Part shown: positions 16,852 through 25,446 of the stretch, piece by piece
Layout of the letters: each line of letters begins with the position of its first letter
Position numbering within the stretch: the first letter of the stretch is position 1
The notes under the pieces: model-generated
What the model was told of the DNA's origin: nothing
Databases searched by the model: none
The model's input: the letters and a program-made list of their open reading frames with translations, nothing else
Assembly: GCF_029167235.1 (NCBI RefSeq)
Contig: NZ_JARFTR010000080.1
Coordinates: forward strand, 5,144 to 50,505
DNA from: Kamptonema sp. UHCC 0994
GTDB lineage: Bacteria; Cyanobacteriota; Cyanobacteriia; Cyanobacteriales; Microcoleaceae
Length of the DNA: 45,362 nucleotides
Direction: 5' to 3'
Position numbers and translations under genes: made by a program

Positions 16852-17043
16852 AGGAAAAGTATAGTTTTCCGATCGGATTTACTATGATTTGTGTTGCAGG
16901 ATACTGCAATATATAACATTATAGATATATGCTTAAATTCAGGGTGCTAACTAATAACTAAAACCTCTGCATTTTCCAGCATATCGTTAAACTTATTGAC
17001 AGCAGAGTTCATATTTTTTAAGTGAGTAAACTTATCATTAATT

Positions 17044-20000
17044 ATGGCTGCACCAAACCGCAAGATTGTTAAAGAGCGGCGAGACTACAACACTTGGGTA
17101 GCGAATGAAACCCTAGAAGATTATTCCCTCCGCTACGCTCCCAAATCCTTCAGGAAATGGTCAGAGTTTCTAGTTGCCAACACTGCTATAGGAGGCATTT
17201 CTTTTCTTGCTCTAGAGGCAATTGGCGGTTCCCTGATGATTAGTTATGGTTTTGCTAACTCGTTTTGGGCAATTATTACTGTAGGTGCAATTATTTTTCT
17301 TGCAGGGTTGCCAATTGCCTACTATGCTTCAAAATACAATATTGATATAGATTTATTAACAAGAGGAGCAGGATTTGGTTACATCGGCTCTACAATCACC
17401 TCGCTGATTTATGCTTCCTTTACATTTATTTTCTTTGCCTTAGAAGCGGCGATTATGGCTCAGGCATTGGAACTATATTTTCACCTATCTTTACCAATTG
17501 GCTATGTACTTTGTTCCCTAATTATTATTCCCTTAGTTTTTTACGGAGTGACATTAATTAACCGGTTGCAGTTGTGGACTCAACCCATATGGCTAATATT
17601 AATGATTGTTCCCTATATTTTTGTGCTTTACAAAGAGCCTAATGCTCTTACAAATTGGTTTAAATTTGCCGGAGAATCACCTAGCGGAGCGGCATTTGAC
17701 CCCTTATTATTTGGTTCGGCAGCAACGGTATCTTTTTCTTTAATTGCTCAATTAGGAGAGCAGGTTGACTATCTACGTTTTCTACCTAATCAGGAAAAAA
17801 ATAATCGTTTTCGATGGTGGATAGCAGTAATAGTAGCTGGCCCAGGCTGGATAGTTTTGGGAGTAGCAAAACAGTTAGGAGGAGCATTTTTAGCATCTTT
17901 GGCAATTAGTCATGGCGTGGCGATTGCCAGTGCTAAACAGCCAATTCAAATGTATTCGGCCGGATTTGCCTATATATTTTCTAACCCCAGCGTGGTTTTA
18001 TCTATTGCAACACTGTTTGTGATTATTTGCCAAATCAAAATTAATGTTACCAATGCCTATGCAGGATCGTTAGCTTGGTCAAACTTTTTTTCTCGACTTA
18101 CTCACAGCCATCCGGGGAGAGTTGTTTGGCTGGTTTTTAATGTCGCGATTGCGTTATTATTGATGGAGATGGGAGTCTTTGAAACCCTACAAGCAGTTTT
18201 GGGACTATACTCGAATGTCGCGATTGCTTGGATTGGAGCTTTAGTCGCCGATTTAGTAATTAATAAACCCCTAGGCTTAAGTCCATCATACATTGAATTT
18301 AAACGAGCTTATCTCTACAATTTTAATCCTGTAGGATTTGGCTCGATGACCATCGCCTCAATTATTTCAATCATCGCTTTTGTCGGAGCTTTTGGCATTT
18401 ATGCCCAAGCTTATGCACCTTTTATTGCTTTAGGAGTAGCCTTTATTCTCTCTCCTATTATAGCGATAATTACTAAAAGCAAGTATTATCTTGCTAGAGA
18501 AAACATTTATCGCCAAGGAGCGAAGTTTGACTCTGTTTTTGACTCTCAGCACTTACGAACTAAGAGTCTTAAATCTCAATCAGCTCTAACCCGCCTTTTT
18601 AAGGGAGGAATCTTAACCCCCATTTTTAAGAGGGGTGCGGGGGAACTCTCCATAAGTCCTGATTCTTTAATCTCTTGCTGCATTTGCGAGCAGAAATATG
18701 AGCCAGCAGATATGGCATTTTGTCCCGTTTATGACGGGGCAATTTGTTCCCTATGCTGTAGTCTAGATGCTCGTTGTGGAGATAAATGCAAGACCTCAAA
18801 TGCGACAATAGAAACTATGACTATAGCCATTGGGCAATCTATTTTTAAAGAAAAGTTTTCCCCTAAGTTAGGTCTTCGGCTTGCAAAATTTCTAGAAATT
18901 TTTCTGTTAATATCTTCTTTGACCGGGGCAATCTTTGGTCTGGTTTACTATCTGGGAGTTGTCCGCTCTCCTGAAATTCCGACAACGACTGCTGAGGCAT
19001 TAATCGGAGTTTTTGTATTACAATATGGTTTGTTATTAGTATTAGCTGGTATTGGTACTTGGTGGTTAGTGCTAAGCGAAGAGAGTCGGGAGTTAGCGGA
19101 AGCAGGACTAGACAAACAAAACCTGCAACTTCAGCAGGAAATTAGAGAGCGACTGCGAGCAGAAACAGCCTTGCAACAACTCACTCGCGATCTAGAAAGC
19201 CGCGTGGAGGAACGCACCGCTGAATTGTCAGAAGCTCTGAGCAATTTAAAATACGCTCAAGCGCAGTTAGTTCAGACTGAAAAGATGTCCAGTTTAGGCC
19301 AACTTGTAGCAGGAATTGCCCACGAAATTAATAATCCTGTTAACTTTATTTATGGCAATTTAGAATATATTAGAATATATGTTCAAGATTTACTAGATTT
19401 AATTGCAATTTATCAAACTGAGTTCCCACAAGTAAGTCCTCAAATCCAAGATAAAATTGAAGAAATGGAACTGGAATTTCTTCAAGAAGATTTACTAAAA
19501 ATACTCTTATCCATGAAGGTCGGAGCAGAACGTATCCGAGGGATTGTGATGTCTTTACGAGTTTTTTCGAGATTAGATGAATCTGATGTTAAAAAGGTTG
19601 ATATTCATGAGGGATTAGACAGTACGTTGATGCTTCTAGCACACCGCCTCAAAGCTAATCCAGATCGTCCAGAAATTAAATTAATTAAGGAGTATGGAAA
19701 TTTACCATTAGTTAAGTGCTACGCAGGACAATTAAATCAGGTATTTATGAATATTTTGACTAACGCGATTGATGCCTTAGAAGAACAGAATATAAGTCGT
19801 ACACTCTCAGATATTAAAGTAAATCCTAATCAAATTACAATTCACACAGCCATTATTAATGAAGGTAATTGCGTTGAAATTCGCATCAGAGATAATGGAG
19901 TTGGAATGCCGCCAACGGTTAGAGAGAAAGTTTTTGATTATTTGTTTACTACAAAAGCTGTAGGGAAAGGGACGGGTTTGGGTTTATCTATTAGCTATCA

Positions 20001-20091
20001 AATTGTGGTAGAAAAACATCAGGGGAGTTTGACCTGTGAATCAGAATTTGGTAAAGGAACGGAGTTTATAATTACTATTCCTATTGATTAA
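17044..20091 (+). CDS. NCS1 permease / Cys-cluster / sensor histidine kinase fusion
   Basis: A 1015-aa protein. Residues ~1-490 are a 12-helix NCS1-type (cytosine/purine permease) transporter (NTAIGGISFLALEAIGG, DLLTRGAGFGYIGS, AQLGEQVDYLRFLP). A Cys-rich knuckle at 545-583 (CCICEQKY...CPVYDGAICSLCCSLDARCGDKC) could bind metal. Two more membrane helices lie at ~615-685, then a coiled coil (~690-745). The kinase follows: HisKA with His760 in GIAHEINNPVNF, N box around Asn903, G1 DNGVGM (950-955) and G2 GKGTGLGLSI (~974-984). The layout suggests a sensor whose input is transport or binding of a nucleobase-like solute, analogous to CbrA-type transporter-kinases with an SLC5 domain. A palindromic repeat sits inside the gene (18588-18643). 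No response regulator is adjacent. Confidence 0.85.
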   Translation: MAAPNRKIVKERRDYNTWVANETLEDYSLRYAPKSFRKWSEFLVANTAIGGISFLALEAIGGSLMISYGFANSFWAIITVGAIIFLAGLPIAYYASKYNIDIDLLTRGAGFGYIGSTITSLIYASFTFIFFALEAAIMAQALELYFHLSLPIGYVLCSLIIIPLVFYGVTLINRLQLWTQPIWLILMIVPYIFVLYKEPNALTNWFKFAGESPSGAAFDPLLFGSAATVSFSLIAQLGEQVDYLRFLPNQEKNNRFRWWIAVIVAGPGWIVLGVAKQLGGAFLASLAISHGVAIASAKQPIQMYSAGFAYIFSNPSVVLSIATLFVIICQIKINVTNAYAGSLAWSNFFSRLTHSHPGRVVWLVFNVAIALLLMEMGVFETLQAVLGLYSNVAIAWIGALVADLVINKPLGLSPSYIEFKRAYLYNFNPVGFGSMTIASIISIIAFVGAFGIYAQAYAPFIALGVAFILSPIIAIITKSKYYLARENIYRQGAKFDSVFDSQHLRTKSLKSQSALTRLFKGGILTPIFKRGAGELSISPDSLISCCICEQKYEPADMAFCPVYDGAICSLCCSLDARCGDKCKTSNATIETMTIAIGQSIFKEKFSPKLGLRLAKFLEIFLLISSLTGAIFGLVYYLGVVRSPEIPTTTAEALIGVFVLQYGLLLVLAGIGTWWLVLSEESRELAEAGLDKQNLQLQQEIRERLRAETALQQLTRDLESRVEERTAELSEALSNLKYAQAQLVQTEKMSSLGQLVAGIAHEINNPVNFIYGNLEYIRIYVQDLLDLIAIYQTEFPQVSPQIQDKIEEMELEFLQEDLLKILLSMKVGAERIRGIVMSLRVFSRLDESDVKKVDIHEGLDSTLMLLAHRLKANPDRPEIKLIKEYGNLPLVKCYAGQLNQVFMNILTNAIDALEEQNISRTLSDIKVNPNQITIHTAIINEGNCVEIRIRDNGVGMPPTVREKVFDYLFTTKAVGKGTGLGLSISYQIVVEKHQGSLTCESEFGKGTEFIITIPID
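18588..18643. repeat. Palindromic repeat inside the permease-kinase gene
   Basis: A 56-bp stretch with CCGCCTTTTTAAGGGAGG and CCCCCATTTTTAAGAGGGG, typical of a C/G-rich intergenic repeat of cyanobacteria, here read in frame as TRLFKGGILTPIFKRGAG. It lies in the linker between permease and Cys cluster, so the host tolerates it. Confidence 0.6.
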
Positions 20092-20104
20092 GCAAAAATG
20101 TCCT

Positions 20105-20153
20105 GGCGATTGAAATCGCGCCTACACAAACAAAGTCCGCCTACGCGGACTAA
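20105..20153 (+). repeat. Two-hairpin dispersed repeat, copy 4
   Basis: GGCGATTGAAATCGC stem plus AGTCCGCCTACGCGGACT hairpin, between the kinase stop (20091) and the GT2 start (20170). An open frame reads through it in phase with the GT2 gene, but this is not part of the protein. Confidence 0.88.
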
Positions 20154-20169
20154 TATGGAGGTTTGGTTA

Positions 20170-21117
20170 ATGATTTCGGTGGTAGTTCCTATTTATAATG
20201 GCGAGACGGATTTGCCAGATTTAATTAATTGCCTGAAAGCTCAAACTTATCCAGCCGAGGAAGTAGAGTATTTACTGGTTGATAATAAAAGTAGCGATCG
20301 AACTTTGGCTATTATTCAAGCAGTAGAAGAAGAAAGCAGGCATGATACCTGCTCTACAATTATAATTAAATTGCTTACAGAAAACAAAATTCAAAGTTCC
20401 TACGCTGCCAGAAATACAGGCATTCGTGCCTCCAAAGGCGATATAATTGCTTTTACCGATGCCGACTGTCGGCCACAACCAGAATGGTTAGAAACTTTAA
20501 TTAGACCATTTGCCGATCGCGATGTGGGAATTGTTGCTGGTGAAATTCTTCCTATTCCGGGTAAAACCCTCTGGGAACAACACGCCGCCATTGAGAATAC
20601 TCTTTCCCAGAAACATACTTTAGCTCATTCTTTCTGTCCCTACGGTCAAACGGCAAACTTAGCTATCCGCAGAGAAATATTAATAGAAGTAGGATTATTT
20701 CGCCCTTATCTTACCACTGGTGGGGACGCTGATTTGTGTTGGCGAATTCTGCGAGAGACATCCTATAAATTGGAATTTGCCGAAGGTGCGATCGTTCATC
20801 ATCGACACCGATCTAGCTTCCAGCAATTACAAAGTCAATGGCGGCGTTATGGTGAGTCAAATAGATATTTGCACCAACTGTACGGTGTTGATTTGATGCG
20901 AGAATTGACGGTAGGGGAATATATTTATCGAGTAGCGCGGTGGTTGTTGAAGGAATTGCCGATCGCATCTCCCAAAGCGATCGCGGGCAAAGCAAATCTG
21001 GCAGAATTATTCAATACTCCCATTGGTTTGTGCAACGTTTGGGCCCGATCGCGGGGACAAAGGGAAGCGAAACTACCAGAAAAAGCTAAGGAAATTGAGT
21101 TAATGCGATCGCCATAA
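20170..21117 (+). CDS. Glycosyltransferase family 2 (GT-A)
   Basis: A 315-aa inverting glycosyltransferase. The start at ATG 20170 is chosen because GGAGG lies 8 nt upstream and the family N-terminus ISVVVPIYNGE follows at once; an ATG at 20098 would translate the dispersed repeat. Motifs: VDNKSSDRT, AARNTGIRASKGDIIAFTD, the metal-binding DADCRP, and TGGDADLCWRI. C-terminal residues carry amphipathic helices but no clear membrane span. Probable role: transfer of a sugar to a lipid or polysaccharide acceptor. It converges with the GST gene, 16 bp apart. Confidence 0.87.
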   Translation: MISVVVPIYNGETDLPDLINCLKAQTYPAEEVEYLLVDNKSSDRTLAIIQAVEEESRHDTCSTIIIKLLTENKIQSSYAARNTGIRASKGDIIAFTDADCRPQPEWLETLIRPFADRDVGIVAGEILPIPGKTLWEQHAAIENTLSQKHTLAHSFCPYGQTANLAIRREILIEVGLFRPYLTTGGDADLCWRILRETSYKLEFAEGAIVHHRHRSSFQQLQSQWRRYGESNRYLHQLYGVDLMRELTVGEYIYRVARWLLKELPIASPKAIAGKANLAELFNTPIGLCNVWARSRGQREAKLPEKAKEIELMRSP

Positions 21118-21133
21118 TCCTTTAAACTCAATT

Positions 21134-21787
21134 CTACTGCGCCATTCGAGCTGCTATGCGAGATTTTATCCATTCTATAGCTGCTGGTGTCGGTTCAGTA
21201 GCTTTCCACGTCGGACGTGCGATTAAGCGATCGCACCAAGCATTCAATTTCGGATAGTCACTCAAAGAAACACCGCCTCTCGGTAGCCAAGGTATAACAG
21301 TACCCGCAACAACATCGGCTAGAGTTAAGTTTTCACTACCAAAGAAAGAGCGATCGCCTAATAAACTCTCAAAAAACTTTAGCACTGTAGAAATTTTCTG
21401 CAATGCTAGCTCAATTTTTTCCGCATCTCCTGCTGGCAAACCTAACATCTTTGGAGACAGTACCATCACAGCAGGAGACAACTCATTTACTGTCACCATT
21501 TGCACCATCCGCACGATCGCGACTTCCTTTGCATCTTTTGGTAACATCGCAGGCGTGCGATATTTTGCCTCTACATAATCCAGCATTGCCAAAGATTCAA
21601 CTACATTAAAGCCGTCATCTACCAAAACTGGAATGTGATGGAAGGGATTAATCGCCAAAAACTCTGGTTTAAACTGATCCCCATCTAATTTTACCTCTAC
21701 CAGTTCAAACTCAATGCCTTTCTCCAGCAGTGTAATCCAAACGCGGCGCGAGTTGAAAGAAATCGCCTGGTGATAAAGCTTCAGCAT
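21134..21787 (-). CDS. Glutathione S-transferase family protein
   Basis: A 217-aa soluble GST. The N-terminal thioredoxin-fold domain (MLKLYHQAISFNSRRVWITL) has the cis-Pro of HIPVLVDDG and the glutathione-binding VVESLAMLDYVE. The all-helical C-terminal domain contains the folding motif ENLTLADVVAGTVI. A Ser near the N-terminus probably activates the thiol. Physiological substrate unknown; detoxification or redox protection is likely. Confidence 0.9.
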   Translation of the reverse strand: MLKLYHQAISFNSRRVWITLLEKGIEFELVEVKLDGDQFKPEFLAINPFHHIPVLVDDGFNVVESLAMLDYVEAKYRTPAMLPKDAKEVAIVRMVQMVTVNELSPAVMVLSPKMLGLPAGDAEKIELALQKISTVLKFFESLLGDRSFFGSENLTLADVVAGTVIPWLPRGGVSLSDYPKLNAWCDRLIARPTWKATEPTPAAIEWIKSRIAARMAQ

Positions 21788-22096
21788 GGTAAAATCTCAA
21801 AGTTGGTTGAGTAAGGCGGACAACGGCAATTTTAACACTTTTAGGACTTAAACTAGAGGTGGGGAAGTGACAACCCGCCCCCAACCATTCTTACTTAACC
21901 TGTTACAATCATAGAAACAAGTGAGACGATCGCGGATAGCAGGAGTATTTCCCTATCCAATTAAAACAACTAACTATTAACTACTAACAATTATCAATAA
22001 GTGATTACTGTCACACTCCCCAAAGATTACAATCACCCCTAAGCCTCAAAAAATAGTGCATATTTAAAATAAGGAGACATTGGTGAGGTTGGGGAG
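21788..22096. other. Intergenic region before pentapeptide gene
   Basis: 309 bp between divergently transcribed genes. Apart from ACTAACTATTAACTACTAACAA-like tandem sequence around 21966-21990 and one HIP1-like site, I see nothing distinct. Promoters for both genes must lie here but cannot be placed. Confidence 0.5.
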
Positions 22097-22789
22097 ATGA
22101 GAGTTGGTATTTTGGCAACAGCAGGATTGTTATTGACACTCGGTTTAAATGCTCCAGTGAAAGCGGAAAATGCGGAGCATCTCAAGCAGTTACTTGAAAC
22201 CAAAAATTGTCCGGGATGCGACTTGACGGGAGCAAAACTTGCAAGAGTTGACCTCAGCGGTGCAAACCTCAGCGGTGCAAACCTCAGCGGTGCAAACCTT
22301 ACAGGGGTTAATCTTAATGAAGCGAAGCTGAATCAGGCAAATTTGAGTAAGGCTAACTTACAGAGTGCGACTCTGATTGGAGCTAGACTGCACGGTGCAA
22401 ATTTGGAGCGGGCGAACTTGAGCCGTGCTAATCTGACTCTGGCTGGCATGGTGATTGCTAATCTGGATCGTGCTAATCTCAGCTATGCAAATTTGCTGGG
22501 TGCAAATTTGGAAAGTGCAAATCTGGTGGGTGCAAATCTCAGGAATACTCGCCAGTCTATGGCGAATTTAACTAATGTCAGTCTCAAGGGTGGGAGTTTA
22601 CTGGGGATGGAAGTGATGGGAGTTAACCTACGGGATGCAGATTTAACTGGTGCTAATCTCAGCGGTGCAAATCTGGTTAGTTCAGATTTGACAGGCGCTA
22701 ATTTAAAAGATGCTAACATCGCGAATGTGAATCTTAGAGATGCAGCGATGCAAGATACCAGAATGCCGGATGGAAAACTGCGTTCCTAA
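22097..22789 (+). CDS. Secreted pentapeptide-repeat protein
   Basis: A 230-aa protein with an N-terminal signal peptide (MRVGILATAGLLLTLGLNAP, cleavage probably after AxA near residue 23) and a CxxC (NCPGCDL) before the repeats. From residue ~42 to ~220 it consists of A(D/N)LxX pentapeptides that form a right-handed quadrilateral beta-helix. Early repeats (DLSGANLSGANLSGANL) are nearly identical at the DNA level (15-bp units at 22251-22299). The start follows GGGGAG. Cyanobacteria have many such proteins in periplasm or thylakoid lumen; individual roles are unknown. Confidence 0.92.
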   Translation: MRVGILATAGLLLTLGLNAPVKAENAEHLKQLLETKNCPGCDLTGAKLARVDLSGANLSGANLSGANLTGVNLNEAKLNQANLSKANLQSATLIGARLHGANLERANLSRANLTLAGMVIANLDRANLSYANLLGANLESANLVGANLRNTRQSMANLTNVSLKGGSLLGMEVMGVNLRDADLTGANLSGANLVSSDLTGANLKDANIANVNLRDAAMQDTRMPDGKLRS

Positions 22790-22809
22790 GTTATAAGTTA
22801 TTAGAAATA

Positions 22810-22832
22810 CAAGGTGGGCAATGCCCACCTTG
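22810..22832. terminator. Hairpin between convergent genes, probable bidirectional terminator
   Basis: CAAGGTGGGCA and its exact complement form an 11-bp stem with a one-nucleotide centre. It lies 20 bp after the pentapeptide gene and 21 bp before the end of the cupin gene. The T-rich stretch on the plus strand is some 20 bp further on, so this is termination by a strong hairpin or an mRNA 3' end structure. Confidence 0.6.
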
Positions 22833-22853
22833 CTATGATTTGAGATTAATTTT

Positions 22854-23255
22854 TTATTCGTCTTCAGGATCTTCTGGAAATCGGATGATGTCATCCTCAC
22901 CTAGATATTCACCATTTTGAACTTCAATCATTACTAAGGGAATTACCCCTGGATTTTCCAAGCGGTGAGGTGTGTTCATCGGTACATAAGTTGATTGTTT
23001 TTGCATCAAAAATTTCTCTTTTCCGTCGCAGATAACTTTAGCAGTACCGGAGACAACTACCCAGTGTTCGCTACGGTGATAGTGCATCTGAGCACTCATG
23101 TGATGACCTGGTTTTACTTCAATGCGATTAATCCGATAACGTTCGCCTTCTTCTAAGATTGTAACTTTACCCCAGGGCCGTATCCGAGTATTACCATCGG
23201 CAGGTAAGGTATCAGTAGGAGTTTGTTGTTCAGTGTCGTTAGAAGTCATAATCAT
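22854..23255 (-). CDS. Phosphomannose isomerase type II-like cupin
   Basis: A single cupin domain of ~133 aa matching the isomerase part of bifunctional mannose-1-phosphate guanylyltransferase/PMI enzymes: RPWGKVTILEEGERYRINRI, metal-binding SAQMHYHRSEHW, the G-rich VVSGTAKV, YVPMNTPHRLENPG and VQNGEYLGEDDIIR. It would interconvert fructose-6-P and mannose-6-P or bind a related sugar. The ATG at 23255 (MIMTSNDTE) is chosen; the frame stays open upstream only because a 21-bp tandem repeat reads as MTSASLA units. Confidence 0.88.
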   Translation of the reverse strand: MIMTSNDTEQQTPTDTLPADGNTRIRPWGKVTILEEGERYRINRIEVKPGHHMSAQMHYHRSEHWVVVSGTAKVICDGKEKFLMQKQSTYVPMNTPHRLENPGVIPLVMIEVQNGEYLGEDDIIRFPEDPEDE

Positions 23256-23267
23256 GTCCGAATAAAT

Positions 23268-23372
23268 ACTTGTCATTGCGAGCGAAGCACTTGTCATTGC
23301 GAGCGAAGCACTTGTCATTGCGAGCGAAGCACTTGTCATTGCGAGCGAAGCACTTGTCATTGCGAGCGAAGC
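23268..23372. repeat. Five perfect 21-bp tandem repeats (TGTCATTGCGAGCG family)
   Basis: Five identical 21-bp units containing TTGTCATTGCGAGCGAAG. The reverse complement of the core ends the array near 23471 (CGCAATGACA), so the whole can fold. The family is widespread in bacterial genomes and recurs at 34396-34580 in this window. Confidence 0.9.
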
Positions 23373-23556
23373 GAAGCAATCCCAACACCTTGCGTTGGCG
23401 TAGCCTGCCCGAAGGGCTTATGCTTCGCTTCCCGCCACGCTTCGCTCGCGGCTTCGGCTTTTCGCAATGACAGATCGCAACTAATATCATTTCCGTTTTA
23501 TTACTATAAAAAAAATCACGCGCCGCCAATTGGTTGCCCCTTCGTAAAACCTCAGA

Positions 23557-23669
23557 ACTAGACTGCTCAACTCCAGCGGGCTCAGTGCTACCTGCCTCAT
23601 TCAATTCACAGAATTTAAACCGGAATAGCAGGTAGCACTGAAAGCCCGCACAGTCAAGAGCAGGCTAGT
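23557..23669. repeat. Long imperfect stem-loop, possible structured RNA or MITE
   Basis: Arms 23557-23568 / 23658-23669 (ACTAGACTGCTC, one mismatch) and 23576-23595 / 23628-23649 (GTGCTACCTGC core plus GCGGGCT, two-base bulge) pair around a 32-nt loop. A weaker outer pair, CGCGCCG near 23520 and CGGCGCG near 23764, may extend it. No reading frame explains the pairing. Confidence 0.5.
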
Positions 23670-23793
23670 GATGCGTGCTAGAACTAAGCGCAAGGACGGC
23701 GATCCACCGCCCGGATTGCAAGGCTGTTTACCATTTGTAAGGATACGGAATACCGGGTACTTACGGCGCGTAATTCACTAACTTACTATTAAC

Positions 23794-25437
23794 TTATTGA
23801 CTTTGGCGGCTGTATTGCATCCGCAGAGCCAAAATGTGTTCGCAAGGGCCCTTGTACAGCTTATTTTGCTGATGCCAATTGCAATTACATTCTCCTTGAA
23901 TTATACGCTCATCTACGTCAACTGTCAAGCAGGGATCAAAACTTTTTTCTTTGTCCCTGACATTTCCATGTAAAGTAAATGCACCAGCCGCATCAATATT
24001 TGACCCAGTTACCTGGACTGCATTTTGACTCAGAAAGCGAGTAGCTTTCTCCTCTCGCTCATTAGCAAAACGTAACCTTTCCATTGGCAAAGGTTCTCGG
24101 CTTAATTCCCGTACCCGATAAACCTGTTTATTCAGATCGTAAATAGCTCTTCCAGCCTGAGTGTAAGCACTTAAAGCGCCTAAAACTGCGGCCCGACTTA
24201 ACTTAAGTCGCTGGGCCAAACTATCAGGAGTTTCTCGCCAATTTTCCCGCAAAGCATCAAAAATAAGTTGTTGTGTCCAACTATCAACATCAGCACGGGG
24301 AGCCATTAAATCAAAGTTACCAGATTTTGACCAATCATTCGCACTCCATCCTGATAATCCCAAGGTAAAGGACATATCGCCTAAATCAGCTACATAAAAG
24401 GACGGCATTCCCGTACCTAATAAATGTACGGTAAACTTTTTAGCTACAGGAATTAAACGCTCTAAAATGTGCAGGCGGCGACGGCCCCAAACCCGAACTT
24501 CTTGTGCTTGCAAACCATGATAAATCGAACGGTGACAAACTATTTCTGTCCCCCAAGGTTCAAAAATTATCCGCACAGGTTCCCCTGGTTTCAGATGGTA
24601 ACGCAGACTGCGTGGCCCTTTTTTCTCTTTATGGCGGCGCAGGATAAAACACATATTATGAATATCCATCGGATGCAAATCAAATTGCGTCGCGGGTAAG
24701 GACATAGCTGAACTAACTTGTAGAAAACCTCTTACCCAACTGTCAGGTAAATCAATTTTAACTTCTTTAAATACCTCTTCATTAGTAGTCTGAACTTCAA
24801 AGCCAGAGGGGTCAACTTGTAGCAGGGTGGTTTTGTAACTACGAACTTTTTGAAATTCATCATAAAGGGCCGCTGAGTAATCAACATTGGTAGTGCCGCA
24901 AGCAAATTCATTGATGTTTTTAAACACTTCGTAGCTTGCACCCAAACGGCCATAGCTTGATTCATCTACGCTGAAACATTCAAAGAATACTTCATCTGGA
25001 TGGACGGTAATTACTGGGTCAAAGACAAAATAAAAGTCTAATTCTTTTTGCCAAACATACTGGCGGAAGGCTTCTCGCGCCCTATAATAAGGTTTTAAAC
25101 GTTCAGAACGGCGCTGGTAAAATTGGTTTAATTCTGCCTGCAATGGCTGGATTTTTGCAGCTAATTCTTGACGCTGATTGGCAACAATTTGCCAGTCAAT
25201 TTTTTCCTGTTTGGCCCGCCATTCTTTATAAGCAGTTTTATCTTTGGGCTGGAATCGCATATCGGAGACTACGACATCGTGTAAGGCACTAATCGCCTCG
25301 CGAAATGCGACATTTTGACGCAATTCTCCGATAAAATAAGTGGGTGGGCGTTTGGTGTCTGGGGAGAAAGACATCTGGGTATTTCCACCACTTTCACTAA
25401 CACCTGAGTTGCCTTTGTAAGAGTAGTTAAATTCCAT
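23794..25437 (-). CDS. SWIM zinc-finger protein (YehQ-like role)
   Basis: A 547-aa protein ending in a SWIM zinc finger: C517 and C519 (ECNCNW), then C532 and H534 (GPCEH), the CxCx(n)CxH pattern. A winged-helix-like segment lies before it (about 395-445, ETPDSLAQRLKLSRAAVLGAL). Residues ~60-110 are coiled-coil-like. SWIM proteins bind DNA or proteins; large ones occur with WGR, MoxR and VWA proteins, as in the E. coli yehL-yehQ/molR region. Here the gene ends a four-gene unit led by a WGR protein. Function unknown, perhaps chaperone or conflict signalling. Confidence 0.82.
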   Translation of the reverse strand: MEFNYSYKGNSGVSESGGNTQMSFSPDTKRPPTYFIGELRQNVAFREAISALHDVVVSDMRFQPKDKTAYKEWRAKQEKIDWQIVANQRQELAAKIQPLQAELNQFYQRRSERLKPYYRAREAFRQYVWQKELDFYFVFDPVITVHPDEVFFECFSVDESSYGRLGASYEVFKNINEFACGTTNVDYSAALYDEFQKVRSYKTTLLQVDPSGFEVQTTNEEVFKEVKIDLPDSWVRGFLQVSSAMSLPATQFDLHPMDIHNMCFILRRHKEKKGPRSLRYHLKPGEPVRIIFEPWGTEIVCHRSIYHGLQAQEVRVWGRRRLHILERLIPVAKKFTVHLLGTGMPSFYVADLGDMSFTLGLSGWSANDWSKSGNFDLMAPRADVDSWTQQLIFDALRENWRETPDSLAQRLKLSRAAVLGALSAYTQAGRAIYDLNKQVYRVRELSREPLPMERLRFANEREEKATRFLSQNAVQVTGSNIDAAGAFTLHGNVRDKEKSFDPCLTVDVDERIIQGECNCNWHQQNKLYKGPCEHILALRMQYSRQSQ

Positions 25438-25446
25438 TGTTTTTCC

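Larger units (their letters stand above)
16602..17043. other. Intergenic region with three repeat types
   Basis: 442 bp without a gene. It holds AACAGTT heptamers (about 16608-16631), a 102-bp inverted-repeat element (16637-16738) and a diverged copy of the two-hairpin repeat (16803-16851). The remaining ~190 bp before the permease-kinase ATG are AT-rich and probably contain its promoter, but I cannot place one. Confidence 0.6.
23256..23793. other. Intergenic region: tandem repeat plus long structured inverted repeat
   Basis: 538 bp without a credible gene. The first part is a TGTCATTGCGAGCG-type repeat array with its inverted end near 23471. From about 23515 to 23770 lies GC-richer sequence with nested inverted repeats (listed separately). 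Open frames here are products of the repeats. Confidence 0.6.

Noticed and set aside
20098-20169. 24-residue N-terminal extension of the GT2 protein
   Set aside because: It translates the dispersed repeat; the ATG at 20170 has a GGAGG and the family N-terminus.
23223-23604. Three repeat-encoded open frames (CHCERST, MSLRAKHL, CFARND repeats)
   Set aside because: They are translations of the 21-bp tandem repeat in different frames.
23515-23770. Cobalamin riboswitch or tRNA-like element
   Set aside because: I could not match the conserved riboswitch core or a T-arm GTTCRA motif; kept only as an unexplained structure.
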